Shown: positions 52,797-62,195 of the stretch, one piece after another | Numbering within the stretch: the first letter of the stretch is position 1 | Layout: each line of letters starts with the position of its first letter | Position numbers and translations under genes: made by a program | The notes under the pieces: generated by a model | The model's database searches: none | The model's input: the letters and a program-made list of their open reading frames with translations, nothing else | What the model was told of the DNA's origin: nothing | NCBI GenBank assembly: GCA_963705635.1 | Contig: CAVPKH010000003.1 | Coordinates: 62,001-126,000 of the forward strand | DNA: 64,000 bases | From: VRUE01 sp963705635 | GTDB taxonomy: Bacteria; Actinomycetota; Thermoleophilia; Solirubrobacterales; 70-9 | Direction: 5' to 3'

Positions 52797-55018
52797 ACGG
52801 CCTGCGTGTCGCGGGCAGATTGCGCCAGCGTCAACTGCTGCGGCCAGGGCCCCGGCAGCCCCGCGCCGTCCTCGAGCCCAGCCGCCAAGAGCAAGGCCTC
52901 GGCGGCGTGAGGCGCGAAGGGCGCCAGGGCCCGGGCGAGCAGAACGAGGGCGGCGACCTGGGCCTCGGCGTCGGCGCGACCCAGCTCTCCACGACGCTCG
53001 ACCACGCGCTTCTCGAAGTCCTGGATGCGCTCGAAGAGGCGGGTCACGTTGCGGACCGCCTTGTGCATCTGCAGGTCCTCGAGGTCGGCGGTGATGCGAG
53101 CGAGGCCGTTGTCGCACCATTTGCGCAGGCGCTCGCGCAGGAACTCGGTGTCGGCGGCGAGCTCAGCGTCGTCTCGCGCCTCCGTGGCGGTGGCGAAGCG
53201 CTCCAGCGAGTAGGCCCAGAGGCCCCTGAGGAAGCGCTCGGCGAAGCGCAGGGCGCCGTCGTTCCAGTTCAGGGTCTTGGCCGGGCCGGCCGCGTAGAGG
53301 ACGGCGAGGCGGACGGTGTCGGCGCCGTAGCGCTCGACCAGGTCGTCGGGATCGACGACGTTGCCGAGGTGCTTGCTCATCTTGCGCCCGTCGGCAATCA
53401 CCATCTCATGGAAGAGGCAGCCGGAGAACGGCTCCCCCGCCTCGATGAAGGAGAAGGGGCCGATGTCACGCAGCGCCTTGGTGACGACGCGCTGGTCGAA
53501 GACGAAGCCGCCGCTGTCGGCGCCGGCGACGAGGCGCTCCGAGGGCAGCCAGCGGCGCAGGTCGGGGTGGCTGAACATCTGCTCCGCCCGGGCCTCGGGA
53601 GGAACGGCGGACGGCACCCAGAGCCAGAGGGCGTCGAAGTGACAGTCGAGGGTGTCGGTCTCACGCTTGGCCGGCTCGCCGCAGCGCGGACAGGCGACGT
53701 CGACGAAGTCGGCGCGCTCGGCCAGCGGATTGCCCTCCCCGGTCGGCTCGACGTCGCGCGGCAGGACCACCGGCAGGTCCCGCTCGGGCACGGGCACCGG
53801 CCCGCAGGCGTCGCAGTGGATGATCGGGATCGGCGTGCCCCAAAAGCGCTGGCGCGAGATCGAGAAGTCGGCGGCGCGGTAGCGCACCGCCTCGCGAGCC
53901 CCGGGCCAGGGCTCGACACCCGCCAGGTCGGCGCCGGGGTCCGGCAGGCGCTCCAGGCGCGCGGCGAGAGCAACGTCGGCCTCGTCCACCCCCGGGATCC
54001 CCAACGCCGCGGTAGGCCCAAAACGAGCATCCACCAGGGGGGAGACGACGATGGGCAGGGGCTCGGTGGTCCAGGGCGCGCTCGCCGTAAGGCCGGTATC
54101 GACCAGTGGCACCGACTTGGCGTCGCGGGCACTGCGCTCCCAGCCTCCGGAGCGGAGCTCGTCGAGCTGCTTGGCGACGTCGGCCTCGATCGGCCACCGC
54201 TCCAGATCCGGGACCCGTGGGGACAGCAGGACAAAGGTCGACGCCGTCACCAGGTCCACGTGGGGGGTGAAGACCGTGAACGCCTTCCCGTCCGGGCCCT
54301 CGAGGTCCACCTCCACCCCATCGCTGCGGCCGAGGATGTAGCGCTGCGTGGAGAGCGAGATCTCGTCCCAGTCCTCCTCCAGCTCGGGCAGGCGGGCGTC
54401 GTTCTCCTCCAGGTAAGGGGTGATCCGCAGGAACCAGGTCGGGCGGCGAATCAGGCGGACCTCGTTGTGGCAGCGCCAGCAGCGGCCGTCCTCGACCTGC
54501 AGCGCGGCGAGCGTCGTGCGGCAGTGATCGCACCAGTCGACGGTGGTGTCGTCGCGGTAGATCAGGCCCGCCTCGAGCAGGGTGATGAAGAGCCACTGGG
54601 ACCAGCGGTACTGCGCCTCGTCGGAGCTGTAGAAGACGCGCTCGTAGTCGAAGGAGAAGCCGAGGCGCACCATCTGCTCGAGCATTTTCTCGCCACAGCG
54701 CTCGACCCAATCGGCCGGCGGCTCCTTGCGCTCGATCGCCGCCATCTCGGCCGGCAGGCCGAAGGCATCGAAGCCGAAGCCGAAGAGGACGCTGTCGCCA
54801 CGGGCGCGGCGGAAGCGGGCGTAGGCGTCGCCGATCGCGTAGTCCCGCACGTGCCCCATGTGCAGTTTGCCCGAGGTGAAGGGGCTGGAGGGCTTGATGT
54901 AGACCGCCGGCCGGTCATCCGTCGGCGCCTCGGTGGCGAATGCGGAGCGCTGCGCCCACGCGGCCTGGCGGGCAGCCTCGATCTTCCCCGCCTCGTAGCT
55001 CGCCCTCGAGCTGCTCAT
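52793..55018 (-). CDS. Leucyl-tRNA synthetase-like protein, divergent and 3'-truncated by the IS
   Basis: The 741-aa chain has the class I core: KLHMGHVRDYAIGDAYARF (HIGH-like HMGH), FGFDAFGLPAEMAAIERK (GWDAFGLPAE in normal LeuRS, Trp to Phe) and KMSKHLGNVVDPDDLV (KMSKS-like). The CP1 editing domain is degenerate: the T-rich TTRPDT motif is TPHVDL and the GTG motif is GPT, though Asp residues of HDxRD remain as VDEAD. The anticodon domain ends at PWPQQLTLAQSARDTQAV, after which the stop comes from the IS. The usual C-terminal domain starting near QVNGKxR (about 60-70 aa) is missing. It may be a paralogue with altered function or a pseudogene in progress. I leave the symbol blank because leuS identity is unsafe. 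Confidence 0.8.
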   Translation of the reverse strand: MSSSRASYEAGKIEAARQAAWAQRSAFATEAPTDDRPAVYIKPSSPFTSGKLHMGHVRDYAIGDAYARFRRARGDSVLFGFGFDAFGLPAEMAAIERKEPPADWVERCGEKMLEQMVRLGFSFDYERVFYSSDEAQYRWSQWLFITLLEAGLIYRDDTTVDWCDHCRTTLAALQVEDGRCWRCHNEVRLIRRPTWFLRITPYLEENDARLPELEEDWDEISLSTQRYILGRSDGVEVDLEGPDGKAFTVFTPHVDLVTASTFVLLSPRVPDLERWPIEADVAKQLDELRSGGWERSARDAKSVPLVDTGLTASAPWTTEPLPIVVSPLVDARFGPTAALGIPGVDEADVALAARLERLPDPGADLAGVEPWPGAREAVRYRAADFSISRQRFWGTPIPIIHCDACGPVPVPERDLPVVLPRDVEPTGEGNPLAERADFVDVACPRCGEPAKRETDTLDCHFDALWLWVPSAVPPEARAEQMFSHPDLRRWLPSERLVAGADSGGFVFDQRVVTKALRDIGPFSFIEAGEPFSGCLFHEMVIADGRKMSKHLGNVVDPDDLVERYGADTVRLAVLYAAGPAKTLNWNDGALRFAERFLRGLWAYSLERFATATEARDDAELAADTEFLRERLRKWCDNGLARITADLEDLQMHKAVRNVTRLFERIQDFEKRVVERRGELGRADAEAQVAALVLLARALAPFAPHAAEALLLAAGLEDGAGLPGPWPQQLTLAQSARDTQAV

Positions 55019-55196
55019 CTGACTCGCCTTCTCATCTTCTCCATGACACTACTTGCGTCAAGAGCGAAAATATTTGACCAATTAAGGGCGGGCGCTTATC
55101 GTCTTGCCAGAAGTTTACACTGAAATTTGTAACGATCGAGCTCGGGGCTCGCGACACCCCGGGTGCCAGGCCAGTCCTGGAGAGGGAGGTTCGAAC

Positions 55197-55556
55197 GTGA
55201 GAGAGGGTAGAGAACTCGCCGCAGTCCTCGACGGTCAACTGGACGAACGGCTGGTGGAGCGGGTGCTCGATGCATGCGCTGAAGCGCCGGCGGGCGAACA
55301 GGTCCACGGCGCGGTGGCAAAGGTGGTTGAGATTGCCGAGATGGATCCCGAGGGCACGCGAGATGCGCTGTGGGCCCTGCGCGGCCGCACTGACGCCCTG
55401 CTGGCCCTTGAGGATGGATTGGGCCTGAGCCCCAGGCGGGCAACGCTGGCGCTCGGCGGCGCGATCCAGATCGCAAGCACCGAGCTGGGGTCACACGACC
55501 CGGACCTGCGGGGCCGCATGCCAGAGCTTCTGCGCTGGCTGGAGGGCGCCTGGTAA
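55197..55556 (+). CDS. Small hypothetical helical protein
   Basis: A GTG start at 55197 follows a GGAGAGGGAGG ribosome-binding site and gives 119 aa: REGRELAAVLDGQLDERLVERVLDACAEAPAGEQVHGAVAKVVEIAEMDPEGTRDALWALRGRTDALLALEDGLG. It is all-helical with no Cys motif or membrane segment and no recognised family. It is divergent from the LeuRS-like gene. The roughly 180 nt between them are AT-richer than the surroundings and probably hold both promoters. It is tail to tail with the methyltransferase. Confidence 0.6.
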   Translation: MREGRELAAVLDGQLDERLVERVLDACAEAPAGEQVHGAVAKVVEIAEMDPEGTRDALWALRGRTDALLALEDGLGLSPRRATLALGGAIQIASTELGSHDPDLRGRMPELLRWLEGAW

Positions 55557-55560
55557 GCCG

Positions 55561-56340
55561 TCAGGCCGGCTTGCGGCCAGCGAAAAAGACCTCGAACTGG
55601 TTGTCCTTCGGCGGCCGCGGCTTGCCGCTCCCCCGAAAGACGCCGGCGAGCGACATGCCAACGGACTCGTATATCTCGCCCAGCTCGTCGGCCGAGTAGA
55701 GCCGCTGGCGGAATGGGATCGGCGTGACCCCTTCGAAAACCTCGCCGAAATGGATCGGCGTGGTCGTGCCTTCTAAATAGCGGGTCCGGCCATCCCAGCG
55801 GTGATCGATCAGTTCGATCATCGACGAGCCCTCGATCCAGGTTTTCTGCGGCAGCTGCGTTTCCGCGTAGAGAACGTTGGGGAGCTGCATCAGCTGCCCG
55901 CCGCCCGGCCGCAGCGCCTCGGCAACGACCTCGAAGGTGCGGTGGTTCTCCTCCTCGGTCTCGAAGTAGCCGACGGCGCCGTCGTTGAGGTTCAGCACCA
56001 GGTCGAACTCTTCGTGAAAGTCGAGCTCGCGCAGGTCGACCTCGACGAAGCCGGCCGGCAGCGACTGCGCAGCCGCGTCTCCCCGGGCAATCTCGAGCAG
56101 GTCGGCCGAGATGTCAACGCCGACCACGTCGAATCCCCGGCGGGCCAGCTCCAGCGAGTGCCTGCCGGTGCCGCAGGCGAGGTCGAGCACCCGCTCCGAG
56201 CCACTCGCGCCCAGCATCGCCAGGGCGCGATCGACTTCCGCCTCGGTCCTGTCCGCCCACGGTCGCTTCGTCGTCTCCTCAGGCGGAAAGGCCGAGCGGT
56301 ACCAGTCGGTCGGGACTTCGGCTGCGCTTGCCTGCTCCAT
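55561..56340 (-). CDS. Class I SAM-dependent methyltransferase
   Basis: The 259-aa protein has SAM motif I VLDLACGTGRHSLELARRGFDVVGVDIS, motif II region DLRELDFHEEFDLVLNLNDGAVGYF, and GGGQLMQLPNVLYAETQLPQ. A DxGxGxG-type loop (DLACGTGRH) is evident. The C-terminal part is a mixed beta sheet found in small-molecule methyltransferases. The substrate is unknown. A structured intergenic element lies upstream (56393-56549). No disruption. Confidence 0.9.
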   Translation of the reverse strand: MEQASAAEVPTDWYRSAFPPEETTKRPWADRTEAEVDRALAMLGASGSERVLDLACGTGRHSLELARRGFDVVGVDISADLLEIARGDAAAQSLPAGFVEVDLRELDFHEEFDLVLNLNDGAVGYFETEEENHRTFEVVAEALRPGGGQLMQLPNVLYAETQLPQKTWIEGSSMIELIDHRWDGRTRYLEGTTTPIHFGEVFEGVTPIPFRQRLYSADELGEIYESVGMSLAGVFRGSGKPRPPKDNQFEVFFAGRKPA

Positions 56341-56392
56341 TGCTCAAGAATATTAGCGGCAGATCCCCCGCCCCGATGCCGCGCCCCTAGAA

Positions 56393-56549
56393 GGGACTGG
56401 CGAAACCCGGGTGCGCGGGCCGGCGAGCGCCGGACCAAGCGGAGCAAGGACGCAGGGAGCCCGCATGGCAGCGCCATGTGGGCGACCGAGGACGCCGCGC
56501 CGCGCCGCGTCCGCCGCCGCCGGACGCGTGCGGGGGTTTCGCCAGTCCC
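56393..56549 (-). ncRNA. Structured intergenic element, copy 2
   Basis: A 16-bp outer stem (GGGACTGGCGAAACCC at 56393-56408 with 56534-56549) encloses the same core as at 11.9 kb. On the minus strand this is GCGTCCTCGGTCGC, a CATGGC-GCT-GCCATG hairpin (56464-56478), CCTGCGTCCTTG and GCTTGGTCC. The hairpin in copy 1 is GCGTGC-AGA-GCACGC in that position, so pairing is kept while sequence changes. It lies between the GT39-GtrA stop and the methyltransferase start and could terminate the upstream transcript, or be a leader of the methyltransferase message. Confidence 0.6.
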
Positions 56550-56557
56550 TTCTACTA

Positions 56558-58454
56558 CTAGGCGAAGGTCCAGAGCTTGTTGCCGAGGAAGTTGAAGGGC
56601 ATGGCGACGGCGACGGCAATCGCCTGCGCGGGAAGGTCACCGAGTGAGGTCCCCCCCACCAGCGCCTCGAGCACCGCCAGGTTGATCAGCAGCGCGGCGA
56701 CGCTGACGGCGAAGAAACGGGCGACCTGGAAGCCGGCGTGACCGTCGCCAGCAGCGAAGGTCCAGTGGCGGTTCCAGAAGAAGTTGCTGCTGAAGGCGAC
56801 GGCGAAGGCGCCAATCGCGGCAGCGATGTGGTGGAGGCCGAGGTTGCCACTGAGCAGGGCGAAGACGGCGAGGTTGATCAGGTAGCCGGAGCCGCCGACC
56901 AGGCCGAACTTGATCAGCTGCCACCAGCTCGCCGGGCGCCGGGCGGCGGCGCCAACTCGATAGGCGAATTCCGATGCGCTCATCGGTTGACCTTGCGGTT
57001 GGCCGTCGGCGACGACGGCATTGACGCCGAAGCCGGTGCGCACGTCACGCAGCGCGTAGAAGGGGATTTTGCGTACGCGGTTCGACATGTAGCGGGTCAA
57101 GGTCAGGCGCTCGAACCTTATCCGCGCGACTGGGTGGAACGTCCGCGGCACGCCTTCGGGGACTCCCACCGCCGACTTGCTGATCACGTCGATTTCGCGC
57201 ATCGGCGTTTCGCCGCTGTAGATGCGGAGGGCGTGGTCCTGGAGGTAGAAGCGGACCGGGTCGGCGGCGAGCTTCCAGGTGACGACCGCCCGCGGGACGC
57301 GCGGCGGGCCGAGCTCGTCCGTGATCGCGCGGAAGTCGGGGCGCTGCAGGTTCGGCGTCTGCGTGACGTGAACGTCGAAGGCGACCCAGTAGGCGCAGAG
57401 CGCGACCGCGAGGAGCAGGCCGAGCCGGCGCGCGCCGTCTGCGGCAAAGCCGATCCCCGCCGCCACCAGGAGCGGCACCAGCGCCGGCAGCAGGTTGCGC
57501 TCGACCACGTAGTCCTTGCCGACCAAGGCGGCGAGCAGGGCCAGCGCAGCCACCCCCAGCCCGACGACGAGGCCGAGCAGCGCGCCTCGCCTCTCGTCCC
57601 TCGCGCCGCGAGCGGCGACGAGCAGCAGGGCGGCGCCGATCAGGATCGCCGGCAGCAACGCGTAGCGCTCGCGCGGCGGCTCGGCGATCACGTGGCCGGT
57701 CTCCCCGACCAGGAAGCTGATGCCGGTCTGGAAGAGGCGGGCCGAGAGCGGCGTGAAGTCGATCCAGCCGATATGGGTCGGGTTGACCTGGGCAGCTGAT
57801 CAGGGGTATCAGGGCGAGGCCGACGAGGGCGACGGCGCCGACCGCCGGCAGCACCCGGCGCCAGCGCGAGCGCAGGGCGACGAGCAGCCAGAGCGCCTCG
57901 ATCGCGACCGCGAAGACGGCGAAGTAGTGGCTGCAGAGGGCAAGCGCCGAGGCCAGCGCCCAGAGAGCGAGGTCCCGTCCCCGCTGCGTGCGCAAGGCAC
58001 GGGCGAAGAAGAGCAGCGAGGCGGCGCCGAAAAAGACCAGCAGGGCGTATGAGCGGGCCTCCTGCGAATACCAGATCAGCATCGGGTTGACGGCGACGAG
58101 GGCGGCGACGATCAGGCCGGCGCGGCGGCTGGCCAGCTCGCGGCCGACGCAGTAGGCGACCGGCACGGTGGCGGCGCCAAATAGCGCCGAGAGCGAGCGC
58201 AGGCCCACCTCACCGGTGCCGAAGGCCTTCGCCCAGCCCCAGGCGAGCACGTAGTAGAGGGGCGGATTGGACTCGCTCCCCTTCACCTGGTGCAGCATGT
58301 CGATGAAGCTGCCGGGGATGACCCGGGCGGCGGTGATCACCTCGTCGTGGTGGAAGCTCTGCACGTCGATGCTGGCGAAGCGGGCCGCGACGCCAAGCGC
58401 GGTCAGCGCCGCGAGCACCCAGAGGGCGGTGGAGCGGGTCGGCGTCAGGGTCAA
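56558..58454 (-). CDS. GT39-like membrane glycosyltransferase fused to a GtrA domain, one frame break
   Basis: The N-terminal half (TTG start at 58454 overlapping the GH92 stop) is an ArnT/PMT-type glycosyltransferase: FHHDEVITAARV (catalytic Asp/Glu motif), NPPLYYVLAWGW, REL-x-GR motifs, NPMLIWYSQEARSYALLVF and many helices. After a single-base break near 57,785 the chain continues as VNPTHIGWIDFTPLSARLFQTG, ERYALLPA and FDVHVTQTPNLQRPDF. It ends with a GtrA domain of four helices (LIKFGLVGGSGYLINLAVFALLSG, FFWNRHWTF). GT39 enzymes use polyprenyl-phosphate sugars and GtrA proteins are linked to lipid-sugar flipping, so a flippase-transferase is inferred. The lumen-side acceptor is unknown. 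Confidence 0.85.
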
Positions 58455-60937
58455 GGAGCGCAGGAATGTTTCGGCATGGCGTGACCGGGGCCGAACGAGG
58501 GCGGCTCAGCGGCGGCGGAGGCGCCCCAGCGGCGGTTGGGATGGGGGCCGAGGTGGAAGCTCAGGTCGGCGCCGTGGGAGAGCACACAGTACGTGGTCCA
58601 GGGCCGGCTGTAAGTACGCCCGTTGATGCGAAGGCTCCCTATATAAGGAGCGCGGGCGGGGCCGAGGGCGACTCGGCGCTCCTGCTTGCCGCGCTTGCCG
58701 TAGCGCTGAATGACGTGGGCGTCGGCCGAGATGGTGACTCGCCGGTGATGGGCCAGCGCGATCGAGGCGCGCCCGAACAGCGGGCTGCCGATCGCCAGCA
58801 GGCCGACCCCCGGCACCTCCGGATAGAGGCCGAGGGCGCCGAACACGTACCAGGAGGAGAGCGTGCCGAGGTCGTCGTTGCCCGGGTAGCCGTCCGGGGC
58901 CGTGCTGTAGAGCCGCAGGGCGCGGCGCACCGCCGCCTGGGCTCGGTAAGGGCGCCGGGTCCAGTCGTAGAGCCAGGGCACGTGCAGGGTGGGCTCGTTG
59001 CCGAGCAGGGCGTGATCGGCGTGGGTCCCGCCGGGCCCGGCGTTGAGGCGGCGCAGGAAGTGGTCCAGCCGCGCCGTGGCCTTCACCCTGCCGCCGATCG
59101 CGCGGAAGAGGCCGGCGGGGTCGTGGGGCACCATCCAGCTGTACTGGACGGAGTCGCCCTCGACGAAGCCGCCGCCGTGCAGGTTGTCGTAATTGGCTGG
59201 AAAGGCGCCATTTTCGTACCTGGGCTCGACCTTGCCGCTGCCCGGGTTGAGGAGCTTGCGCCAGTTCCCTGAACGCTGCATAAAGCGGCCGTAGGTGGCC
59301 CGGTCGCCAAGGGACCGGGCGGCGAACTGGGCGATGGCGAAGTCGTCGACGGCGTACTCGAGCGAGGTCGCGGCCGAGCCCCAGACGTCGTCGGGGCTGC
59401 CGTAGATCGAGTTCGCGTTGCGGACGTTGGTGTCGAGGTCGAAGGGGACGTAGCCGAGCGCCAGGTACTGGGCGAGGCCCTGGCGCTCGAGGTATTCGCC
59501 GTTGGCGCTGCGGCACGGCTCGTCGGCGCCCTTGAGCATCGCCGCGAGGGCGTTGCGGCGGTCGAAAGCGGTGGCGCCGAAGGCCGCGGCCGAGGCGATC
59601 AGCGGATCGGCGGAATCGCCGACCATGGTCATGCTCTGCCCGTTGGCGTAGGGCCAGCGCGGCAGGCAGCCGCTCTCGGCGGCATCGGCGAGCAGCGAGC
59701 GGACCATCTCGCTGGCTCGCCGCGGGGCCAGCAGCGAGAGCAGCTGGATCTGGGTGCGGTAGGTGTCCCAGCCGGAGAAGTCGGCGTACTGGATGCGGCC
59801 GACTGCGCGGTGGAGCAGGCCGTCCATGCCGACGTAGGCGCCGCCGACGTCGCTGAAGGTGCGCGGCGCGAGGAAGGCGTGGTAGAGCGCGGTGTAGAAG
59901 GTGTCGAGGTGGCGCGCGATCCGCCGCTGACCCGGATCCGCCCCAGCGAGCTGTTCCAGGCGCCCTGCGGCGCGAGCGGCGACCTCGCCGAAGCCGAGCC
60001 CCGGGTTTTCGGCGGCGAGGTTGGCGCGGGCGTCTTCGACGCTGACGAAGGAGAGCCCGACCCGTGCGGTGACGACGCGGTTGTGGCGGGTGTCGAAGGT
60101 CGCGTAGGCGCCGGCGTCGGCGCTGGTCGCCGGATTGGCCGGCGGCGTTTGGCTGTCGCTGGCGGCGGTCGATGCCGGCGCTGACCTTGCTCCCTTCCCA
60201 GGTGCCGTAGGCGCCGAAGGGGCGGTTGAAGACGGCGGCGATGTAGACCCGGTAGCGCGGCCGCTGGCCGCAGAAGAGCCCGCTGGAGGCGGTGCCGTCG
60301 ATCTCGTGCCGGGCTGGGTCGATCTGCACCGCGGCGAAGTCATCGGGCTGGGCGCTGCCGCCGGCGTTGATCAGGACGCTGGAGTGCGGGTTGCGAGGAA
60401 AGGTGAAGCGGGCCATCCCGGTGCGGGTCGTCGCCGTCAGCTCGGCGTCGATGGCGGCACCGTCGACCGGGTTGAGGCGGACCGAGTAGTAGCCGGGCCG
60501 GCCGCTCTCGTGGGCGTGGGAGAAGCCGGGCTGGAATTCGCCGTCGAGCGAGGAGCCGCGGGCGGCGGGCGAGCCTTCGAGCGGCTCGGTCGTGGGCAGG
60601 AAGGGGAAGTCGCCGTAGAGCGAGCAGCCGGCGCCGGCGAGGTGGGTGAGGCTGAAGCCCTTGACGTGGGAGTCGCGGTAGTCGTAGCCGCCGCGGCCGT
60701 TGCGGTCGGCCGGGGTCGTGTCGGGGCTCCACTGGACCATGCCGAAGGGGACGCTGTCGCGCCGGGGAAGTTGTGGCCGCCGCCGAAGGTGTCGTGGCCG
60801 GGCCTGGTGCCGGCGAAGACGTGCACGTGGTCGGCGAGGCCGCGCGCCGGAGGCGCGGGGGCGGAGAGGGCGAGGGAGGCGAGCGCTGCCGCGGTGGCGA
60901 TGCCTGCGCGTCGGATCAAGGCGTGAACGTTAGACAT
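58451..60937 (-). CDS. Secreted GH92 alpha-mannosidase-like glycosidase, two frame breaks
   Basis: An ATG at 60937 gives MSNVHALIRRAGIATAAALASLALSA, a signal peptide. The N-terminal beta domain (FAGTRPGHDTFGGGHNFPGA, then VPFGMVQWSPDTTP) and SGWDTYRTQIQLLSLLAPRRASEMV, DGYPGNDDLGTLSSWYVFGALGLYP and GSPLFGRASIAL match GH92 exo-alpha-mannosidases, which need Ca2+. The break near 60,750 is a missing base in GGCGCGACAGC; another lies near 60,170. Overlap with the glycosyltransferase start (TTGA) links it to glycan handling. Linkage specificity is unknown. Confidence 0.87.
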
Positions 60938-61020
60938 GCGGTCGCGCTTCCCTCTGCATAGCGGCGAAAATACGACCGCGTCCCGAGAATCATCGCTCAC
61001 AGAAAACCCCTGCTGACTTA

Positions 61021-61669
61021 GTGTTCCGGCTCGTGCGGGGAAGAACGGCAACTCTCATCGTCGGCGCAGCCGCGATCGCGACGCCGTCGCCGTCCTGGCC
61101 CTGGGCGGCGGCAAGGACAGCTCGGCCGCGCCGCAGGCCGCGGCGCCCGCGGGCCGGCGTGCCCAGCGTCGACGGTGATCTCGCCGCGCAACGGCGCCCG
61201 CCAGACCAGCCACGCGGTCGTGGTCAAGGTCAGAGGTCGACAACTTCCAGCTGTCGCCGCGCCACTTCGGCGGCGAACCGCAGCTCGGCGAGGGCCACAT
61301 CCGCTTCGGCCTCAACCGCGTCCCCGACTGCGTCGATCCGGTCAAGCTGCAGCGGGCGATCGACAGCCCCTTCGGCAACGGCCGCCTCGTCGGCGCCTCC
61401 TTCGACTTCCCCAAGTACGCCGGCCCCAACGGCGTGCTGGCCGAGCGGATCGGCTCCGCCGGCAGCTACTCGCCCGCGACCCGGCCGGAGATCTACTACC
61501 ACGACCTCCTTCCCGGCTTCTACCGCCTCGTCATCACCCTCGCCCAGAACGACGGCTCGACCACGCCCTTCCACGCCGTCACCAACTTCCAGATCCTCCC
61601 CCGCCCGGCCACGGCCCAAAGTGCACCGGCGGCAAGGTGCCCAGCGCCAAGGCCGCGGCCTTCGGCTGA
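61021..61669 (+). CDS. Secreted hypothetical protein, frame-disrupted
   Basis: The GTG start at 61021 leads to MFRLVRGRTATLIVGAAAIA, a signal-type N-terminus with several frame shifts. Later pieces in another frame read NGARQTSHAVVVKV, ISPRHFGGEPQLGEGHIRFGLNRVPDCVDPVKLQRAIDSPFGNG and RPEIYYHDLLPGFYRLVITLAQNDGSTTPFHAVTNFQ, ending KCTGGKVPSAKAAAFG. The pattern suggests a cupredoxin-like or immunoglobulin-like beta domain. No function is known. It is divergent from the GH92 gene. Confidence 0.55.
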
Positions 61670-61757
61670 GCCGCCAGCGCGCTTTCGCGCGGAAGAAGTT
61701 GCAGAACCGCGCACATTGTGCGCACCACGCGTGCAGACAAATCATTACGGTGGCATC

Positions 61758-62139
61758 ATGGACGTGATGAGGGAGAGCTGGACCGACGAGAGACTCGACG
61801 ACTTCCGCGGCGACATGGCCGACTTCCGCCGTGAGACAAAAGAGGAATTCGTCGCCGTGCGACGGGAGATGAAGGGGGAATTTGCCGCTGTACGCAAGGA
61901 GATGCGAGGGGAATTCGCTGCCGTACGCCGTGAGATGAAGGGGGAATTCGCCGCTGTACGCAAGGAGATGCGAGAGGAATTCGCCGCGGTGCGCGAAGAG
62001 ATGAAAGAGGAGTTCCGCCTGGTGCACGGTGAGTTCCGGGTCCTGCACGAGCGCTTCGACCGGCTGCAGCGGACGATGATCCAGTTCGGTGGCGCTCGTG
62101 ATCGCCGCATTGATCGGGCTGATCGCAACTCAGCTCTGA
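61758..62139 (+). CDS. Hendecad coiled-coil protein with C-terminal membrane anchor, one frame break
   Basis: The protein starts MDVMRESWTDERLDDFRGD. It contains five near-identical 11-residue repeats of the form EFAAVRREMKG (about residues 30-85), encoded by 33-nt DNA repeats. An amphipathic helix follows (FRLVHGEFRVLHERFDRLQR), and after one missing base near 62,095 the chain ends VIAALIGLIATQL, a single membrane helix. An 11-residue period suggests a right-handed or straight coiled coil. The architecture resembles DUF1640/CCDC90-like membrane proteins, but no homology is certain. Confidence 0.7.
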
Positions 62140-62195
62140 GCGCCTGCCCGCCAAGCCGCAGGCGCTCAATACTTCACTTTGTATAGTGAGGTCAG

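Noticed and set aside
51763..52806. Target-site duplication around the IS
   Set aside because: The flanking 8-10 bp on the two sides do not match in any register.
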